DNA of 64,000 bases from Lachnospiraceae bacterium (GCA_024696825.1 JAILGL010000096.1:1-64000), one strand, 5' to 3'. Shown: positions 53,886 to 64,000, counted from the stretch's first letter. The notes: generated by a model from the letters alone, not told the origin. Program-made: numbers and translations.

Positions 53886-54045
53886 AGTATCATCAACAAC
53901 TTAATAAGTCTATCACTTTTTTTTATAAAATTCAAGGGGTTTTCAAGAACTTTTTTATGTTTTTTATGCATTTTGCGATATTTCCACATAGTTAGTTCTT
54001 AAAAACCCCATATATTAAGTATTTTTATAAGTTAAATGTTAAGTA

Positions 54046-57000
54046 TTACTTTACTACAGTAAGAGTTATAACCTTCTTCTTTTTGTTAGTAGTTTGAACT
54101 ACAATCTTAGTTTTTCCTGCCTTAATAGCTGTAACTCTACCAAATGAATCTATACTTGCTACTGTTGGCTTCTTAGAAATCCAGGTAACATCAACAGTTG
54201 CATTCTTAGGTGTGGTAACTGCTGTAAGACAAGTCTTAGCACCTACCTTAATCTTCTTTTTACCATTTATCTTAACCTTCTTACATTTCTTAGCCTTCTT
54301 AAGTACCTTTATGGTAAATTTAGCCTGCTTAGATTTCTTTCCATCCTGGTAAGATCTGATGGTAATCTTAATGGTTCCTGCTCTCTTTGCTGTAAAGTAT
54401 CCGCTCTCTGTTATTGAGCCTATCTTACTCTTCTTAGGTGCGAAGAACTTAAATGTCTCTGTACAATCAGCATTAGTATAATATGGTGTAAGATACATAC
54501 CCTGACCACGCTTTACATAGGCAATCTTAGTATTACCATTATGAGCTTTAGCCTTAAGTCCTGTAGCCGGTGAAACAACCCTTACACTACATGTCTTAGT
54601 AATACCATCTGCAGTTCTTGCAGAAATAGTTGTAGTTCCAGCTCCTACGCCCTTAACAACACCTGTATTACTTACAGTAGCTACAGATTCATTACTTGAT
54701 GTCCAGGTAAATCTGCCACAGGCACCTACAGGTGTGTACTTTGCTGTAATTGCTCTAGTTGCACCCTTTTTAAGAGTAAAGGAGTCTGTTCCAAGTTCAA
54801 ATGTCTCTGTTGCACTAAATACAGTAACAGTCGCTTGTGCTGTAAGTCCTTCAGCGCTTGTACAGGTTATGGTAGTTGTACCTAAAGCTACACCCATTAC
54901 TGTACCTGCATTAGTAACAGTAGCAATGCTTTCATCAGCTGATACCCAGGTAACACTCTGTGATGCGTCATCTGGAAGGATTGACGCCATAACATTAGCT
55001 GATTTATTTACAACCACATCTACCTGAGTTTTATCAAGAGATATACTAGTTCCCCTTACATTAACAGTTACATTACAGGTTGCAGTTAAGCCATTATCAG
55101 TTGTTGCTGTAATTCTAACACTACCCTTCTTATGACCTGTAAGTACTCCGGACTCTGTGACAGTTGCTATACTTTCATCACTGGAGGTCCAGGTTATAAC
55201 AGGCTGAGCCTCAAATGGAATAACGTCAAGGTCAAGTTGTGTAAGCTCTCCAACATAATTTATAACGCTTGAATTATTAAACATAATAGTCTTAGCTACT
55301 GCAACATATCCTTCTTCAGTACTAATCTGACACTGAGCAGTTCTTCCTGATACAGGACTTCTGCCCTTAAGAGTAGCACTTCCTTCTCCTACAGTGGATA
55401 CAGTAACGGTATATACTACCTTACCATCATCACTGATATCTGTAGATTCAATCTTATCTATCTTAAGCACATCTTCATTACTGCTTTCAAATACTACCAA
55501 ATCAGGATGATTTATAATATTTTCCTTTTCACTCTTAAAGGCTGAACCATAATCAAGAGTAACCTTTAAAGTCTTTGTCTTTCCAACATCCATAACAGAT
55601 GAATTCTCAGTTATACTAAGTGAATTTGCAGCTCTTCTTACATCAACTGTAACAGGATATACCTTATCTGAAGCTGAAAGATTAAGTGTAGTACTACCAT
55701 ACTCACCAGCTTTAAGATATCCCTTGGTAACTCCATAACCCTTATTCTTTTCTGAGTCTGTCATAGTTGTAAAAGATGTACAGCTTACATCTGAAAGTGT
55801 AGCTATAGTATCATCCACAAGATTCCATTCCACATTATCTGTAGTATCTACAGGATAAATCTGACCTGAAAGTAATACATTTGCAGAACTACCCTTTTCA
55901 AGATAAAGAGTATTCTTACCATTATCTGTTACAAGATTAGTTGATTCTAAAACAATATCTTTTACAGGATTCTGAACTACAGAAACTGTATAATCATGTA
56001 CGAAGGAAAGAACAACTCCACATTCATTATACTTTTCAGATTCATTAGGATATAAATCAATATTGGCTGAAAGTCTAATATCTGTCTCTCCTAACTTCTT
56101 ACCATGAACTGATATCTGATTATTACCTGAAAGTGTTGTTTTTATATAGTCATTATTATCATACTTAAGTAAATCATTGCTGTCATCAGCATTATCCTTA
56201 GCCTTATCTAATATACTCATAGTCTTACAACTATCTGAAAAATTCTTAAAGCAATTGATTTCAAGAATATTATCCTGGTCATGATTCACATTAATCTTCT
56301 CTGATTTTTTAGAAGTATCATAGCTCGCCTTATCGTATGTAGTATTAATAGTTATATCATAGGTATTCATTCCTGCATATCCACCGAATAAGGTATTAGC
56401 CCATTCAGCAGTTATTGGAATAGTTACATTTTTAAGCATGAATGCATCTTTAAATGCATTCTGATCTACCTTAGTAACATCATTATACATAGATACAGTC
56501 TTTAAATTATAGCAGCCCTCACATACACTTGAAGGTATAACTGTTACAAGTGACGGAAATGCTATGGCTGTTATATTAGTTTTAGCAAAGGCTGAGGTTC
56601 CTATAGTGGTAAGAGAAGAAGCAAAAGAAAAATCCACTTCACTTAAACCATAAGTTTGTTGTGATTTAAGATGGTATAGCCCATCTTCTACATCTGAGTA
56701 TCTTGAACAATCTGAAAATGCTGATTTTCCGATGGACTTAAGAGCAGAGTTAAATGTGGCTTTAGTAAAATTCTTACAGCTATAAAAAGCTGAGTCTCCT
56801 ATTTCCTCTAATTCTTCAGGAAACTGACCATCTATATTACCATTATTATCTATAAATCCTTCTAATGCACAACAGTTATAAAATGCACTATTGCCAATTT
56901 TCTTTAAGCCTGATGGGAGGTGAATAGCATCTAATCCAACCGCCTTTGTATAATCATACTTTGCATCTTTATTCTCTATATCTAAATCTGCACATGCATA

Positions 57001-58833
57001 AAATGCTTCTTCAGGAATCTCTTCAACCTTGTCACTTATATATACTTTATCAAGGCCCATATTATTTTTAAATGAACCTTTACTTAAAGTTGTAAGAGTA
57101 TCCGGAAGCTGAGCCTTACCATCTTCCATTTTTCCTTTATATCCCATGGTATTTAATACATAATTATAACCAAAGGCATACTCGCCAATGCTTACTAAAT
57201 TTTCAGGTAGCTGTACACTCTCAAGCTTATAGCAGGAATAGAAAAATCTATAAGGCTCACTACCATAAGTACCATTTACAGCCTGATTACTACCAAAGCA
57301 CTTATCAGGTATTTCTGTTAAAGCACTTCCCTCTTTAAATGCTACACTTTTAAGAGTATGACTTGCAAATACAGCACCCTCTCCCATAGTTTCTACAGAA
57401 GCAGGAATTTCTAATTTAGTAAATCTTGAATATGCAAAGGCATAAGAACCTATTTCCTTAAGATTAGTCAGATTAGCAGGAAACTCTATACTGCTAACTC
57501 CACCTGCAAAGAAAGCATAATCATCTATCTTTTCAAGCTTGCTCTTATCCATTCCACCATTTACTCTTACAATAGTATCATCTCTGATATAATCTTCAAG
57601 ACTACCATTCTCTATTCTTATGTTTAATGTATCAAATACAGCAAAAGCACAGAATGGAATCTCTGTAATATTTGCTGAAAGAGTAATATCTGTTAAAAAT
57701 GAACAGCCATAAAAACATCTATCCTCAAGAGTTGTAACTGAATCAGGTATAACAATCTCTGTAAGATAAGTATACATAAAGGCTGAATCATCAATTTTCT
57801 TTAAGGTATTAGGAAGCTTTATACCTTCATGTAAAGCAAAAACGCTTGTTACAGTTCCTCTAAAGGTCTGCTTTTTAATTTCTGTAATATTATTTTCAGA
57901 AATATCTAAAGAAAGAATTCTACTACCCATAAAAGCACTTTCTTCTATGGCTGTGATGGTAGTAGGAAGCTTATCACCATACTCAGTAGGAATAGCCTTT
58001 GTAGAAGCATTTCCCTCATTAAAAGTCAAATAACTTGTCTGTACAAAAGCTGATGCTGCAATCATATTAATCTCAGGATCAAAAAATGTTACTTTAGTAA
58101 GGGCAGAACAGTTACTAAAAAGCTCCGCAGGAACAGTATGAGCTCTTGCTGAACTCTGAATTACAGGCACAAAGGCTGTTGTTATAGCGGTACATCCCTT
58201 AAATGCAGCTGTACCAAGATCCTTTAAGGTAGCCTTCATAGTAGCTATAGAAGCATCAGTTAAAGCAAGACATCCTACGAAAGCTGAACTACCAATATTA
58301 TCAACATTTGATAAATCTATAGAACTAAGCTTTATACAATCCTGGAAAGCATTATCTCCTATAGTTTTAATATTTGAAGATAAGGTTACGCTTGTAAGAT
58401 TACTACATGCATTAAACTCATAAGCATCAATATCCGTATCCTTACACTGACTTAAATCAATCTTAGTTACATATCTGGCATAACCAAGACCCTGGATATT
58501 ACTTACTGTTGAAGGGATTGTAAGCTCACCCTTTACAGCCTGATTAAACTTCTGAACAGTAACATCACCTACACTACCGGAATAATCAGGTACTGCAGCC
58601 TTGTACTCTTCATAGAGATAATTAAGAAGGTTAGCATCTGGAATAATATTACTATCCATAAGCTTACTTGCATCGATGGTGTCCTCGTTATGAGCAGATG
58701 CCTCCTTAATTAAGCCTCTTAACTTTTGTCCCAGGACGCTACTTACATCCACAGGAGCACAAACCACAAGAGATGCTGCAAGCACCATACTTACACCTCT
58801 CTTAAGGCTTCTCATAAAAATACTTTTTTTCAT
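54046..58833 (-). CDS. Large BspA-like LRR surface protein with Ig-like domains
   Basis: 1595 aa, secreted through the signal peptide MRSLKRGVSMVLAASLVVCAPVDVSS. Residues about 90-830 are LRR_5/BspA-type repeats (recurring IGDSAFYxC, TIGxSAF, LPxTLTxLxxxSF units). Residues about 860-1060 form a beta-rich linking region. The last third is a row of bacterial Ig-like (Big2) domains (SITENSSVMDVGKTKTLKV, VTWVSADESIATVTNAGTV, FTWTSSNESVATVSNTGVV, VTWISKKPTVASIDSFGRV), ending in a Lys-rich domain. No LPXTG or SLH anchor. Likely a cell-surface adhesin-like protein. Promoter and terminator suggest it is a single gene. Confidence 0.85.
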   Translation of the reverse strand: MKKSIFMRSLKRGVSMVLAASLVVCAPVDVSSVLGQKLRGLIKEASAHNEDTIDASKLMDSNIIPDANLLNYLYEEYKAAVPDYSGSVGDVTVQKFNQAVKGELTIPSTVSNIQGLGYARYVTKIDLSQCKDTDIDAYEFNACSNLTSVTLSSNIKTIGDNAFQDCIKLSSIDLSNVDNIGSSAFVGCLALTDASIATMKATLKDLGTAAFKGCTAITTAFVPVIQSSARAHTVPAELFSNCSALTKVTFFDPEINMIAASAFVQTSYLTFNEGNASTKAIPTEYGDKLPTTITAIEESAFMGSRILSLDISENNITEIKKQTFRGTVTSVFALHEGIKLPNTLKKIDDSAFMYTYLTEIVIPDSVTTLEDRCFYGCSFLTDITLSANITEIPFCAFAVFDTLNIRIENGSLEDYIRDDTIVRVNGGMDKSKLEKIDDYAFFAGGVSSIEFPANLTNLKEIGSYAFAYSRFTKLEIPASVETMGEGAVFASHTLKSVAFKEGSALTEIPDKCFGSNQAVNGTYGSEPYRFFYSCYKLESVQLPENLVSIGEYAFGYNYVLNTMGYKGKMEDGKAQLPDTLTTLSKGSFKNNMGLDKVYISDKVEEIPEEAFYACADLDIENKDAKYDYTKAVGLDAIHLPSGLKKIGNSAFYNCCALEGFIDNNGNIDGQFPEELEEIGDSAFYSCKNFTKATFNSALKSIGKSAFSDCSRYSDVEDGLYHLKSQQTYGLSEVDFSFASSLTTIGTSAFAKTNITAIAFPSLVTVIPSSVCEGCYNLKTVSMYNDVTKVDQNAFKDAFMLKNVTIPITAEWANTLFGGYAGMNTYDITINTTYDKASYDTSKKSEKINVNHDQDNILEINCFKNFSDSCKTMSILDKAKDNADDSNDLLKYDNNDYIKTTLSGNNQISVHGKKLGETDIRLSANIDLYPNESEKYNECGVVLSFVHDYTVSVVQNPVKDIVLESTNLVTDNGKNTLYLEKGSSANVLLSGQIYPVDTTDNVEWNLVDDTIATLSDVSCTSFTTMTDSEKNKGYGVTKGYLKAGEYGSTTLNLSASDKVYPVTVDVRRAANSLSITENSSVMDVGKTKTLKVTLDYGSAFKSEKENIINHPDLVVFESSNEDVLKIDKIESTDISDDGKVVYTVTVSTVGEGSATLKGRSPVSGRTAQCQISTEEGYVAVAKTIMFNNSSVINYVGELTQLDLDVIPFEAQPVITWTSSDESIATVTESGVLTGHKKGSVRITATTDNGLTATCNVTVNVRGTSISLDKTQVDVVVNKSANVMASILPDDASQSVTWVSADESIATVTNAGTVMGVALGTTTITCTSAEGLTAQATVTVFSATETFELGTDSFTLKKGATRAITAKYTPVGACGRFTWTSSNESVATVSNTGVVKGVGAGTTTISARTADGITKTCSVRVVSPATGLKAKAHNGNTKIAYVKRGQGMYLTPYYTNADCTETFKFFAPKKSKIGSITESGYFTAKRAGTIKITIRSYQDGKKSKQAKFTIKVLKKAKKCKKVKINGKKKIKVGAKTCLTAVTTPKNATVDVTWISKKPTVASIDSFGRVTAIKAGKTKIVVQTTNKKKKVITLTVVK

Positions 58834-58928
58834 GTTGACCTCCCTGTATCATATAGATACATAAATTCTTTTGTTACTTTCTCATGGCAGTTTTTCAACA
58901 AAACCATAATTAAGACATATATACTTGA

Positions 58929-58957
58929 ATTATACTAAAAAATCTTCATAATGTACA
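58929..58957 (-). promoter_or_regulatory. Promoter of the 1595-aa gene, overlapping a terminator
   Basis: TGTACA (58952-58957), 17-bp spacer, perfect TATAAT (58929-58934). The -35 box and spacer lie inside the prfC terminator hairpin. About 95 bp before the start codon. Confidence 0.5.
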
Positions 58958-58977
58958 GAGTAACATTATGAAGATTT
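58940..58977 (-). terminator. prfC terminator
   Basis: Perfect 15-bp stem AAATCTTCATAATGT/ACATTATGAAGATTT with an 8-nt loop and TTTAG tail (the stem itself ends in TTT), 73 bp after the prfC stop codon. Confidence 0.75.
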
Positions 58978-59049
58978 CCTTAAATTATTGTTATTTTTAT
59001 TATAATATTTAGACCTATAATTATTAATCTCTTAAGTATATTAAATCCT

Positions 59050-60645
59050 TTAGTTCTTTCTAAATTCCATAAGCTCTAATCCGTCATTATCCTCAAGAAC
59101 CATTTTAATCATCCAGTCGTTAACAAAGAGAAGTAATGGATTTCCCTTCATATCCTTAACAGCTTTAACATTATTCATTCTCTTAAGCTTGGTTGGATCT
59201 GTGGAAGGATCCTTTATCCAACGAATAAACTGATATGGTAGGGCCTCAAGTCTTACCTCACAGCCATATTCATTTTCTAATCTATGCTTTAAAACATCGA
59301 ACTGAAGCACACCTACAACACCCACTATAATCTCACTCATACCGGCTGTATACTCTTCAAATATCTGTATGGCACCTTCCTGAGCTATCTGTGTAATTCC
59401 CTTTATAAACTGCTTACGCTTCATGGAATTCTGATGTATAAGTCTACAGAAATGCTCCGGCGCAAAGGTAGGAATTCCCTCATATTCAAACTTGGTTCCG
59501 GGAGCTGCTATAGTATCACCTATGGAAAATACACCTGGATCAAATACACCTATAACATCACCTGCATAGGCCTCTGATATAACTTTTCTCTCCTCTGCCA
59601 TAATGGACTGCGGCTGAGAAAGCTTAAACTTTCTGTCAGACTGAACATGATATACGTCCTTATTTGCATCAAACTTACCTGAGCAAACTCTAAGAAATGC
59701 TATTCTGTCACGATGAGCCTTATTCATATTAGCCTGTATCTTAAATACAAAGGCTGAAAATGGACTTTCTACAGGATCTATTAATTCATCTCCTGCCCTT
59801 CTGGCAAGAGGTGTAGTAGCCATTTCAAGGAAATATTTTAAGAATATTTCTACTCCAAAGGTGTTAAGAGCTGAACCGAAAAATACAGGTGAAAGCTCAC
59901 CCTGTCTAACCTTTTCGATATCGAACTCATTACCTGCTTCATCTAAGAGTTCTATCTCTTCAGCAAGCTTCTCAAGTCCCTCTTCACCTACTATTTCCTT
60001 TATCTCATCAGAATCAATATCATAATCCTTTTCTTCTGCCTTCTTGGCACCACCTGTTGATACTGCTGTAAAGGTACGGACAGTCTTAGCCTTTCTGTCA
60101 TAGATACCCTTAAACTCCTTACCTGAACCAATTGGCCAGTTTATAGGACAGGTATCGATTCCAAGAACCTCCTCGATATCGCTCATAAGCTCAAAGGAAT
60201 CTCTGGCATCTCTATCCATTTTATTGATAAATGTAAATATAGGAATATGACGCATAACACAAACCTTAAAAAGCTTTATGGTCTGCGCCTCAACACCCTT
60301 AGAAGCATCGATAACCATCACGGCTGAATCTGCTGCCATAAGGGTTCTATAGGTATCCTCCGAGAAATCCTGATGTCCCGGAGTATCCAGTATATTTATA
60401 CAAAAATCATCATATTCAAACTGAAGAACTGAAGAAGTAACAGATATACCTCTCTCCTTTTCTATATCCATCCAGTCAGACACCGCATACTTAGAATTAG
60501 CCTTACCCTTTACACTTCCTGCTGTATTAATTGCACCACCAAAAAGTAAAAACTTCTCTGTAAGTGTTGTCTTACCTGCATCCGGGTGAGATATAATTGC
60601 AAATGTTCTTCTTCTGTTAATCTCTTTTTTTAAATCTTCAGACAT
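59050..60645 (-). CDS. prfC: Peptide chain release factor 3
   Basis: 531-aa translational GTPase that recycles RF1/RF2. G1 SHPDAGKTTLTEKFLLFGGAI, ERGISVTSSVLQF, G3 LDTPGHQDF, G4 FINKMDRDARD, and the RF3-specific tail (FEEYTAGMSEIIVGVVGVLQFDVLKHRLENEYG). Ribosome binding site GGAAG. Followed by its own terminator; about 100 bp separates it from purE. Confidence 0.96.
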   Translation of the reverse strand: MSEDLKKEINRRRTFAIISHPDAGKTTLTEKFLLFGGAINTAGSVKGKANSKYAVSDWMDIEKERGISVTSSVLQFEYDDFCINILDTPGHQDFSEDTYRTLMAADSAVMVIDASKGVEAQTIKLFKVCVMRHIPIFTFINKMDRDARDSFELMSDIEEVLGIDTCPINWPIGSGKEFKGIYDRKAKTVRTFTAVSTGGAKKAEEKDYDIDSDEIKEIVGEEGLEKLAEEIELLDEAGNEFDIEKVRQGELSPVFFGSALNTFGVEIFLKYFLEMATTPLARRAGDELIDPVESPFSAFVFKIQANMNKAHRDRIAFLRVCSGKFDANKDVYHVQSDRKFKLSQPQSIMAEERKVISEAYAGDVIGVFDPGVFSIGDTIAAPGTKFEYEGIPTFAPEHFCRLIHQNSMKRKQFIKGITQIAQEGAIQIFEEYTAGMSEIIVGVVGVLQFDVLKHRLENEYGCEVRLEALPYQFIRWIKDPSTDPTKLKRMNNVKAVKDMKGNPLLLFVNDWMIKMVLEDNDGLELMEFRKN

Positions 60646-60747
60646 TTTTTCTTCCTAACTTTTCCTTACTTTTCCTAGTATTTCCAGTTTTATATTATAT
60701 GCAGACATTTCAAATGTGTTTTATATTATATTAACACAACATTTAAA

Positions 60748-61260
60748 TTACATCTGCTTAATATATTCCTCATAGCCAATGCTGTTTAACTTATCATTCT
60801 TAGCTACAACCTGGCTCTTTAAATCCTTCTTAAATTCAACAATCTTCGCCTTAAGCTCATCATCTGAAACTGCAAGAATCTTAGCTGCAAGAATAGCTGC
60901 ATTCTTAGCTCCATCGATAGCAACAGTTGCAACAGGAATTCCTGAAGGCATCTGAACTATTGAATAAAGTGAATCCACACCACCAACAGTCTTAGTATAG
61001 ATAGGTACTCCGATTACAGGAAGGTCAAATATAGCTGCACACATTCCAGGAAGGTGAGCTGCTCCACCTGCACCGGCGATAATTACCTTTATACCGCGCT
61101 CCTCTGCAGTCTTAGCATAATCTACAAAAACATCAACTTCTCTATGAGCTGATATAACATTAACTTCATAATCAATTCCAAATTCCTTAAGTGTATCCAT
61201 TGCTTTACTCATTACTGGTAAATCTGAATCACTACCCATTAAAATACCAACTTTTGCCAT
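60748..61260 (-). CDS. purE: N5-carboxyaminoimidazole ribonucleotide mutase
   Basis: 170 aa. Converts N5-CAIR to CAIR (or AIR with CO2 in class II). GILMGSDSDLPVMSKAMDTL, VNVISAHREVD (active-site His), AGAGGAAHLPGMCAAIFDLPVIGVPI. It is not part of the purM-glyA operon and has its own promoter. No PurK seen here, so class I or II cannot be settled. Confidence 0.95.
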   Translation of the reverse strand: MAKVGILMGSDSDLPVMSKAMDTLKEFGIDYEVNVISAHREVDVFVDYAKTAEERGIKVIIAGAGGAAHLPGMCAAIFDLPVIGVPIYTKTVGGVDSLYSIVQMPSGIPVATVAIDGAKNAAILAAKILAVSDDELKAKIVEFKKDLKSQVVAKNDKLNSIGYEEYIKQM

Positions 61261-61343
61261 TTTGTCTTACCTCCAAAATTATTATTTTCAAATATTTTTA
61301 AATTACTTTAAATTATTATTATTCGCTTTAAAACAGCTTTTAC

Positions 61344-61372
61344 AGTATATCACTTACTTTCCCACTTTACAA
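61344..61372 (-). promoter_or_regulatory. purE promoter
   Basis: TTGTAA (61367-61372), 17-bp spacer, TATACT (61344-61349) on the minus strand, about 84 bp before the purE ATG. The -35 box overlaps the hemW stop codon. Confidence 0.55.
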
Positions 61373-62713
61373 TAAAAACTCACTTAAACACACATTACTT
61401 ACATCAGTGCCATAATCAGTAAATCTAAGCATTTTCCCGGACTCATCGAATTCTAAAATTCTATTCTCAATATATTTATCTATAACATCGCCATATATTT
61501 CGCGGGGGTCCATTTTAAATGCTTCTTTAAAATCCTTTAAGCTCACTCCCTTAGTCTTTCTAAGACCTAAGAAAAAGAACTCTTCCATCTGCGCCTTTGT
61601 ATCAAGTTTCTCAATGTCTTGATAGTATTTAATTATGTCTAAACCTTCTAAATGCTTCGAATCATCAGACTTGCTGGTGCTATCTAATTGCATTAAACCA
61701 TCAAGTTTTTCTACCTTAAGCATATATTCGCTAATATCTCTTTCATTACTAAACCTGATATTTTGAAGCTTTGACGCTGCGCCAAGGCCTAAGCCTAAGT
61801 AATCCCCACCACTCCAGTAGGTGAGATTATGCTTACATTCAAAGCCCTCCTTCGCATAATTAGATATTTCATATCTGTCATAACCCTTATCCTTTAAAAT
61901 GAGCTTCGTAATATGATACATTTCTCTTTCCATATCCTCTGAAGGAAGGTTTAATCGACCCATCTCATTTAACTCATAAAACGGTGTCTCCTCTTCGATT
62001 ATAAGGCTATAGGCTGAAATGTGACCAGGCTCTATGGAAAGGACTTTATCTAAGGTTTTAACATAAGACTCATAGGTCTGGTTTGGAAGAGCCTGCATAA
62101 GGTCTATATTAATATTATCTATGCCGGCTTTTTTTATAAGCTCATAGGTTTGTAAAAATTCCTCATAATTATGAATTCGACCAAGGGCCTTAAGCTCGCT
62201 GTCTTCAGTAGACTGAAGACCTATACTGATTCTATTAACATGGGAAGCCTTTAAATATTCATAGAAATCATCATCTACAGTTCCGGGGTTAACCTCCATG
62301 GAAAACTCTAGGGCCTGATTTAAAGCCTGCCTTGAATCCCGATTTAAAGACTTAAAAAACTCCAAATCCTCTTCCACATTAAATGCTTCAAATACAGCAT
62401 TTTCTATTTTTAAAAGACTGTCTTTATCAAGGACTGAAGGGGTACCACCACCTATAAAAATGGTGCTTACATAATGTGATTTACATAAATAATCTCCCCA
62501 GATTTTTATCTCTTTACAAAGAGAATCTACGTAATTTTTTACTTCTATACTGCATTTCTCATTGCATTTCCCACCACACTCACCTGTGCTTCTTAGCTTC
62601 TCTCCTATAGGGAAGGATAAAAAGTCGCAATAAAGACATTTCCTTATGCAGTAAGGAATGTGAATATACAGGGATATGGGTTTTTTAGTTATTTTAATTT
62701 CGGTATTATTCAT
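61367..62713 (-). CDS. hemW: Radical SAM heme chaperone HemW-like protein
   Basis: About 448 aa. Radical SAM cluster motif in YIHIPYCIRKCLYCDFLSF, GGGTPSVLD, MEVNPGTVD and RISIGLQSTEDSELKALGRIHNYEEF, plus a C-terminal HemN-C-like region (FFLGLRKTKGVSLKDFKEAF). HemW-type proteins bind heme and transfer it, rather than act as a coproporphyrinogen oxidase. Two insertions are visible: a Cys-rich one just after the cluster motif (ECGGKCNEKC) and a Ser/Asp-rich one near residue 350. The start is ambiguous; GGAGG favours 62713 over the track's 62725. 40 bp after lepA, the usual neighbour. Confidence 0.9.
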   Translation of the reverse strand: MNNTEIKITKKPISLYIHIPYCIRKCLYCDFLSFPIGEKLRSTGECGGKCNEKCSIEVKNYVDSLCKEIKIWGDYLCKSHYVSTIFIGGGTPSVLDKDSLLKIENAVFEAFNVEEDLEFFKSLNRDSRQALNQALEFSMEVNPGTVDDDFYEYLKASHVNRISIGLQSTEDSELKALGRIHNYEEFLQTYELIKKAGIDNINIDLMQALPNQTYESYVKTLDKVLSIEPGHISAYSLIIEEETPFYELNEMGRLNLPSEDMEREMYHITKLILKDKGYDRYEISNYAKEGFECKHNLTYWSGGDYLGLGLGAASKLQNIRFSNERDISEYMLKVEKLDGLMQLDSTSKSDDSKHLEGLDIIKYYQDIEKLDTKAQMEEFFFLGLRKTKGVSLKDFKEAFKMDPREIYGDVIDKYIENRILEFDESGKMLRFTDYGTDVSNVCLSEFLL

Positions 62714-62752
62714 ACAAACCTCCATTTATCCCCTAAGCAGACTAACAATTTA

Positions 62753-64000
62753 TTAGTCTTCGTCGTCTAACTTTAACACACTCATAAATGCAGACTGTGG
62801 TATCTCAACGTTGCCAAACTGTCTCATTCTCTTCTTTCCTTCTTTTTGCTTTTCAAGAAGCTTTCTCTTTCTACTAATATCACCACCGTAGCACTTTGCA
62901 AGTACGTCCTTACGCACAGCCTTTACAGTTTCTCTGGCGATAATCTTGCTTCCGATGGCAGCCTGAATCGGAATCTCGAAAAGCTGTCTTGGAATCTCTT
63001 TCTTAAGCTTCTCACACATTTTTCTTCCACGCTCATAGGCTGTATCTGCGTGAACGATAAAGGAAAGAGCATCGATTTCTTCACGGTTTACTAAGATATC
63101 AAGCTTCACAAGCTTAGCTGCTGCATAGCCCTTCATCTCATAGTCAAGAGATGCATATCCTCTGGAACGGGATTTTAATGCATCGAAGAAATCATATATT
63201 ATCTCATTTAAAGGCAGGTCATACTTAAGAACCGCTCTGGTTTCCTCTAAGTATTCCATACCATTGTATACACCACGTCTCTCCTGGCAGAGCTTCATAA
63301 TAGAACCTAAGAACTCTGTAGTTACCATAATTTCAGCTGAAACTATAGGCTCCTCCATATGCTCTATCTCTGCAGGGTCAGGGAGGTTAGAAGGATTGGT
63401 TACCTCTATACACTCACCATTAGTTTTATAAACCTTATATATAACACTTGGAGCTGTTGTAACCAGATCCAGGTTGTATTCTCTCTCAAGTCTTTCCTGA
63501 ATAATTTCCAGATGAAGAAGTCCTAAGAAACCACATCTAAATCCAAATCCAAGAGCTATAGAGGTCTCAGCCTCATACTTAAGGGCAGCATCATTTAACT
63601 GAAGCTTTTCCAGTGCATCTCGAAGATCCTCATACTTGGCACCATCTGCAGGGTAAAGACCGCAGTAAACCATGGACTGAACCTCCTTATATCCAGGAAG
63701 TGCCTCACTACATGGATTCTCGCTCTTAGTTACAGTGTCACCTACCTTGGTTTCACTTACATTTTTAAGACTGGCTGTAATATAACCAACCATTCCTGCA
63801 CTAAGCTCATCAGTTGGAATAAATCTTCCTGCGCCAAATATTCCTACCTCAACTACATCTGCCTTGGCACCTGTAGCCATCATAAGAATCTCATCCTGTA
63901 CCTTAACTGAGCCGTCAAATATTCTGCAAAATATAATTACACCCTTATAGGCATCATATATGGAATCAAATATTAATGCCTTAAGAGGACTATTTACATC
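62753..64000 (-). CDS. lepA: Elongation factor 4 (LepA), C-terminal part (partial)
   Basis: The frame stays open to the right edge, so the track start (63883) is an internal Met; the N-terminal GTPase domain lies outside. Visible: [21 protein letters not shown] (domain II), [46 protein letters not shown], and the LepA C-terminal domain ([54 protein letters not shown]). A ribosome-associated GTPase. About 415 residues are present of the usual 600. Confidence 0.96.
   Translation of the reverse strand, partial: DVNSPLKALIFDSIYDAYKGVIIFCRIFDGSVKVQDEILMMATGAKADVVEVGIFGAGRFIPTDELSAGMVGYITASLKNVSETKVGDTVTKSENPCSEALPGYKEVQSMVYCGLYPADGAKYEDLRDALEKLQLNDAALKYEAETSIALGFGFRCGFLGLLHLEIIQERLEREYNLDLVTTAPSVIYKVYKTNGECIEVTNPSNLPDPAEIEHMEEPIVSAEIMVTTEFLGSIMKLCQERRGVYNGMEYLEETRAVLKYDLPLNEIIYDFFDALKSRSRGYASLDYEMKGYAAAKLVKLDILVNREEIDALSFIVHADTAYERGRKMCEKLKKEIPRQLFEIPIQAAIGSKIIARETVKAVRKDVLAKCYGGDISRKRKLLEKQKEGKKRMRQFGNVEIPQSAFMSVLKLDDED

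Noticed and set aside
63881-63883. Start codon of lepA as given in the ORF track
   Set aside because: The same frame continues without a stop to base 64000 and encodes typical LepA sequence, so this Met is internal.

Overview
The window looks like a chromosomal segment of a low-GC, Gram-positive Clostridia bacterium, most likely Lachnospiraceae. The reasons are the AT-rich intergenic DNA, strong GGAGG-type ribosome binding sites, a SufCBDSU operon, type III pantothenate kinase, the rimP-nusA-ylxR-ylxQ-infB-rbfA order, BspA-like leucine-rich surface proteins with bacterial Ig-like domains, and a Gram-positive type IV pilus locus. Apart from two tRNA genes, every recognised gene lies on the minus strand, so transcription runs from high to low coordinates. 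No integrase, transposase, phage gene or CRISPR array was recognised.

Layout from low to high coordinates. 1-548 is the N-terminal part of topB. 848-5168 is a purine/one-carbon operon (purM-purN-purD-glyA), preceded by an HD-GYP cyclic-di-GMP phosphodiesterase gene (5283-6548). 6607-11662 is the sufC-B-D-S-U iron-sulfur assembly operon, with a clear promoter and a 16-bp palindrome in its leader. 11899-28368 is a 16-kb type IV pilus region. In transcription order it has pilC, the major pilin, prepilin peptidase, a PilM-PilN fusion, a PilO-like protein, a prepilin, an 820-aa PilX/GspK-like protein and two more prepilins. A terminator and new promoter then lead to an 1881-aa membrane-anchored DUF5057-type protein. 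No PilB or PilT ATPase is present.

Two plus-strand tRNA genes (Ser-CGA and Leu-CAG, 28678-28927) follow. Beyond tRNA-Leu lies about 440 bp of GC-rich palindromes and tandem repeats that repeatedly carry the last bases of that tRNA. 29510-36158 holds a BspA-like surface protein and a three-gene signalling operon (7TM sensor with a degenerate kinase core, histidine kinase, LuxR-type response regulator). 36236-45076 has housekeeping and envelope genes: dus, coaX, a small DUF6145-like gene, birA, argF, an SPFH/NfeD pair, galE and a membrane glycosyltransferase-like gene. 45152-53752 is the classical rimP-nusA-ylxR-ylxQ-infB-rbfA-nrnA-truB-ribF operon. 54046-58833 is a 1595-aa BspA/Big2 surface protein. 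prfC, purE, hemW and a partial lepA close the window.

The strongest unexplained signal is the intergenic RNA between the major pilin and prepilin peptidase genes (26451-26553). It can fold as a three-way junction whose closing helix is mutually exclusive with an intrinsic terminator. Its wobble pairs make the fold specific to the minus-strand transcript. I could not match it to a riboswitch class I know. Other points of interest are the tRNA-Leu 3'-end repeat array, the PilM-PilN fusion with a giant DUF5057 protein, and the His-to-Gln pseudokinase paired with an intact kinase. All coordinates, helices and promoters were read by eye; no search or folding program was run.
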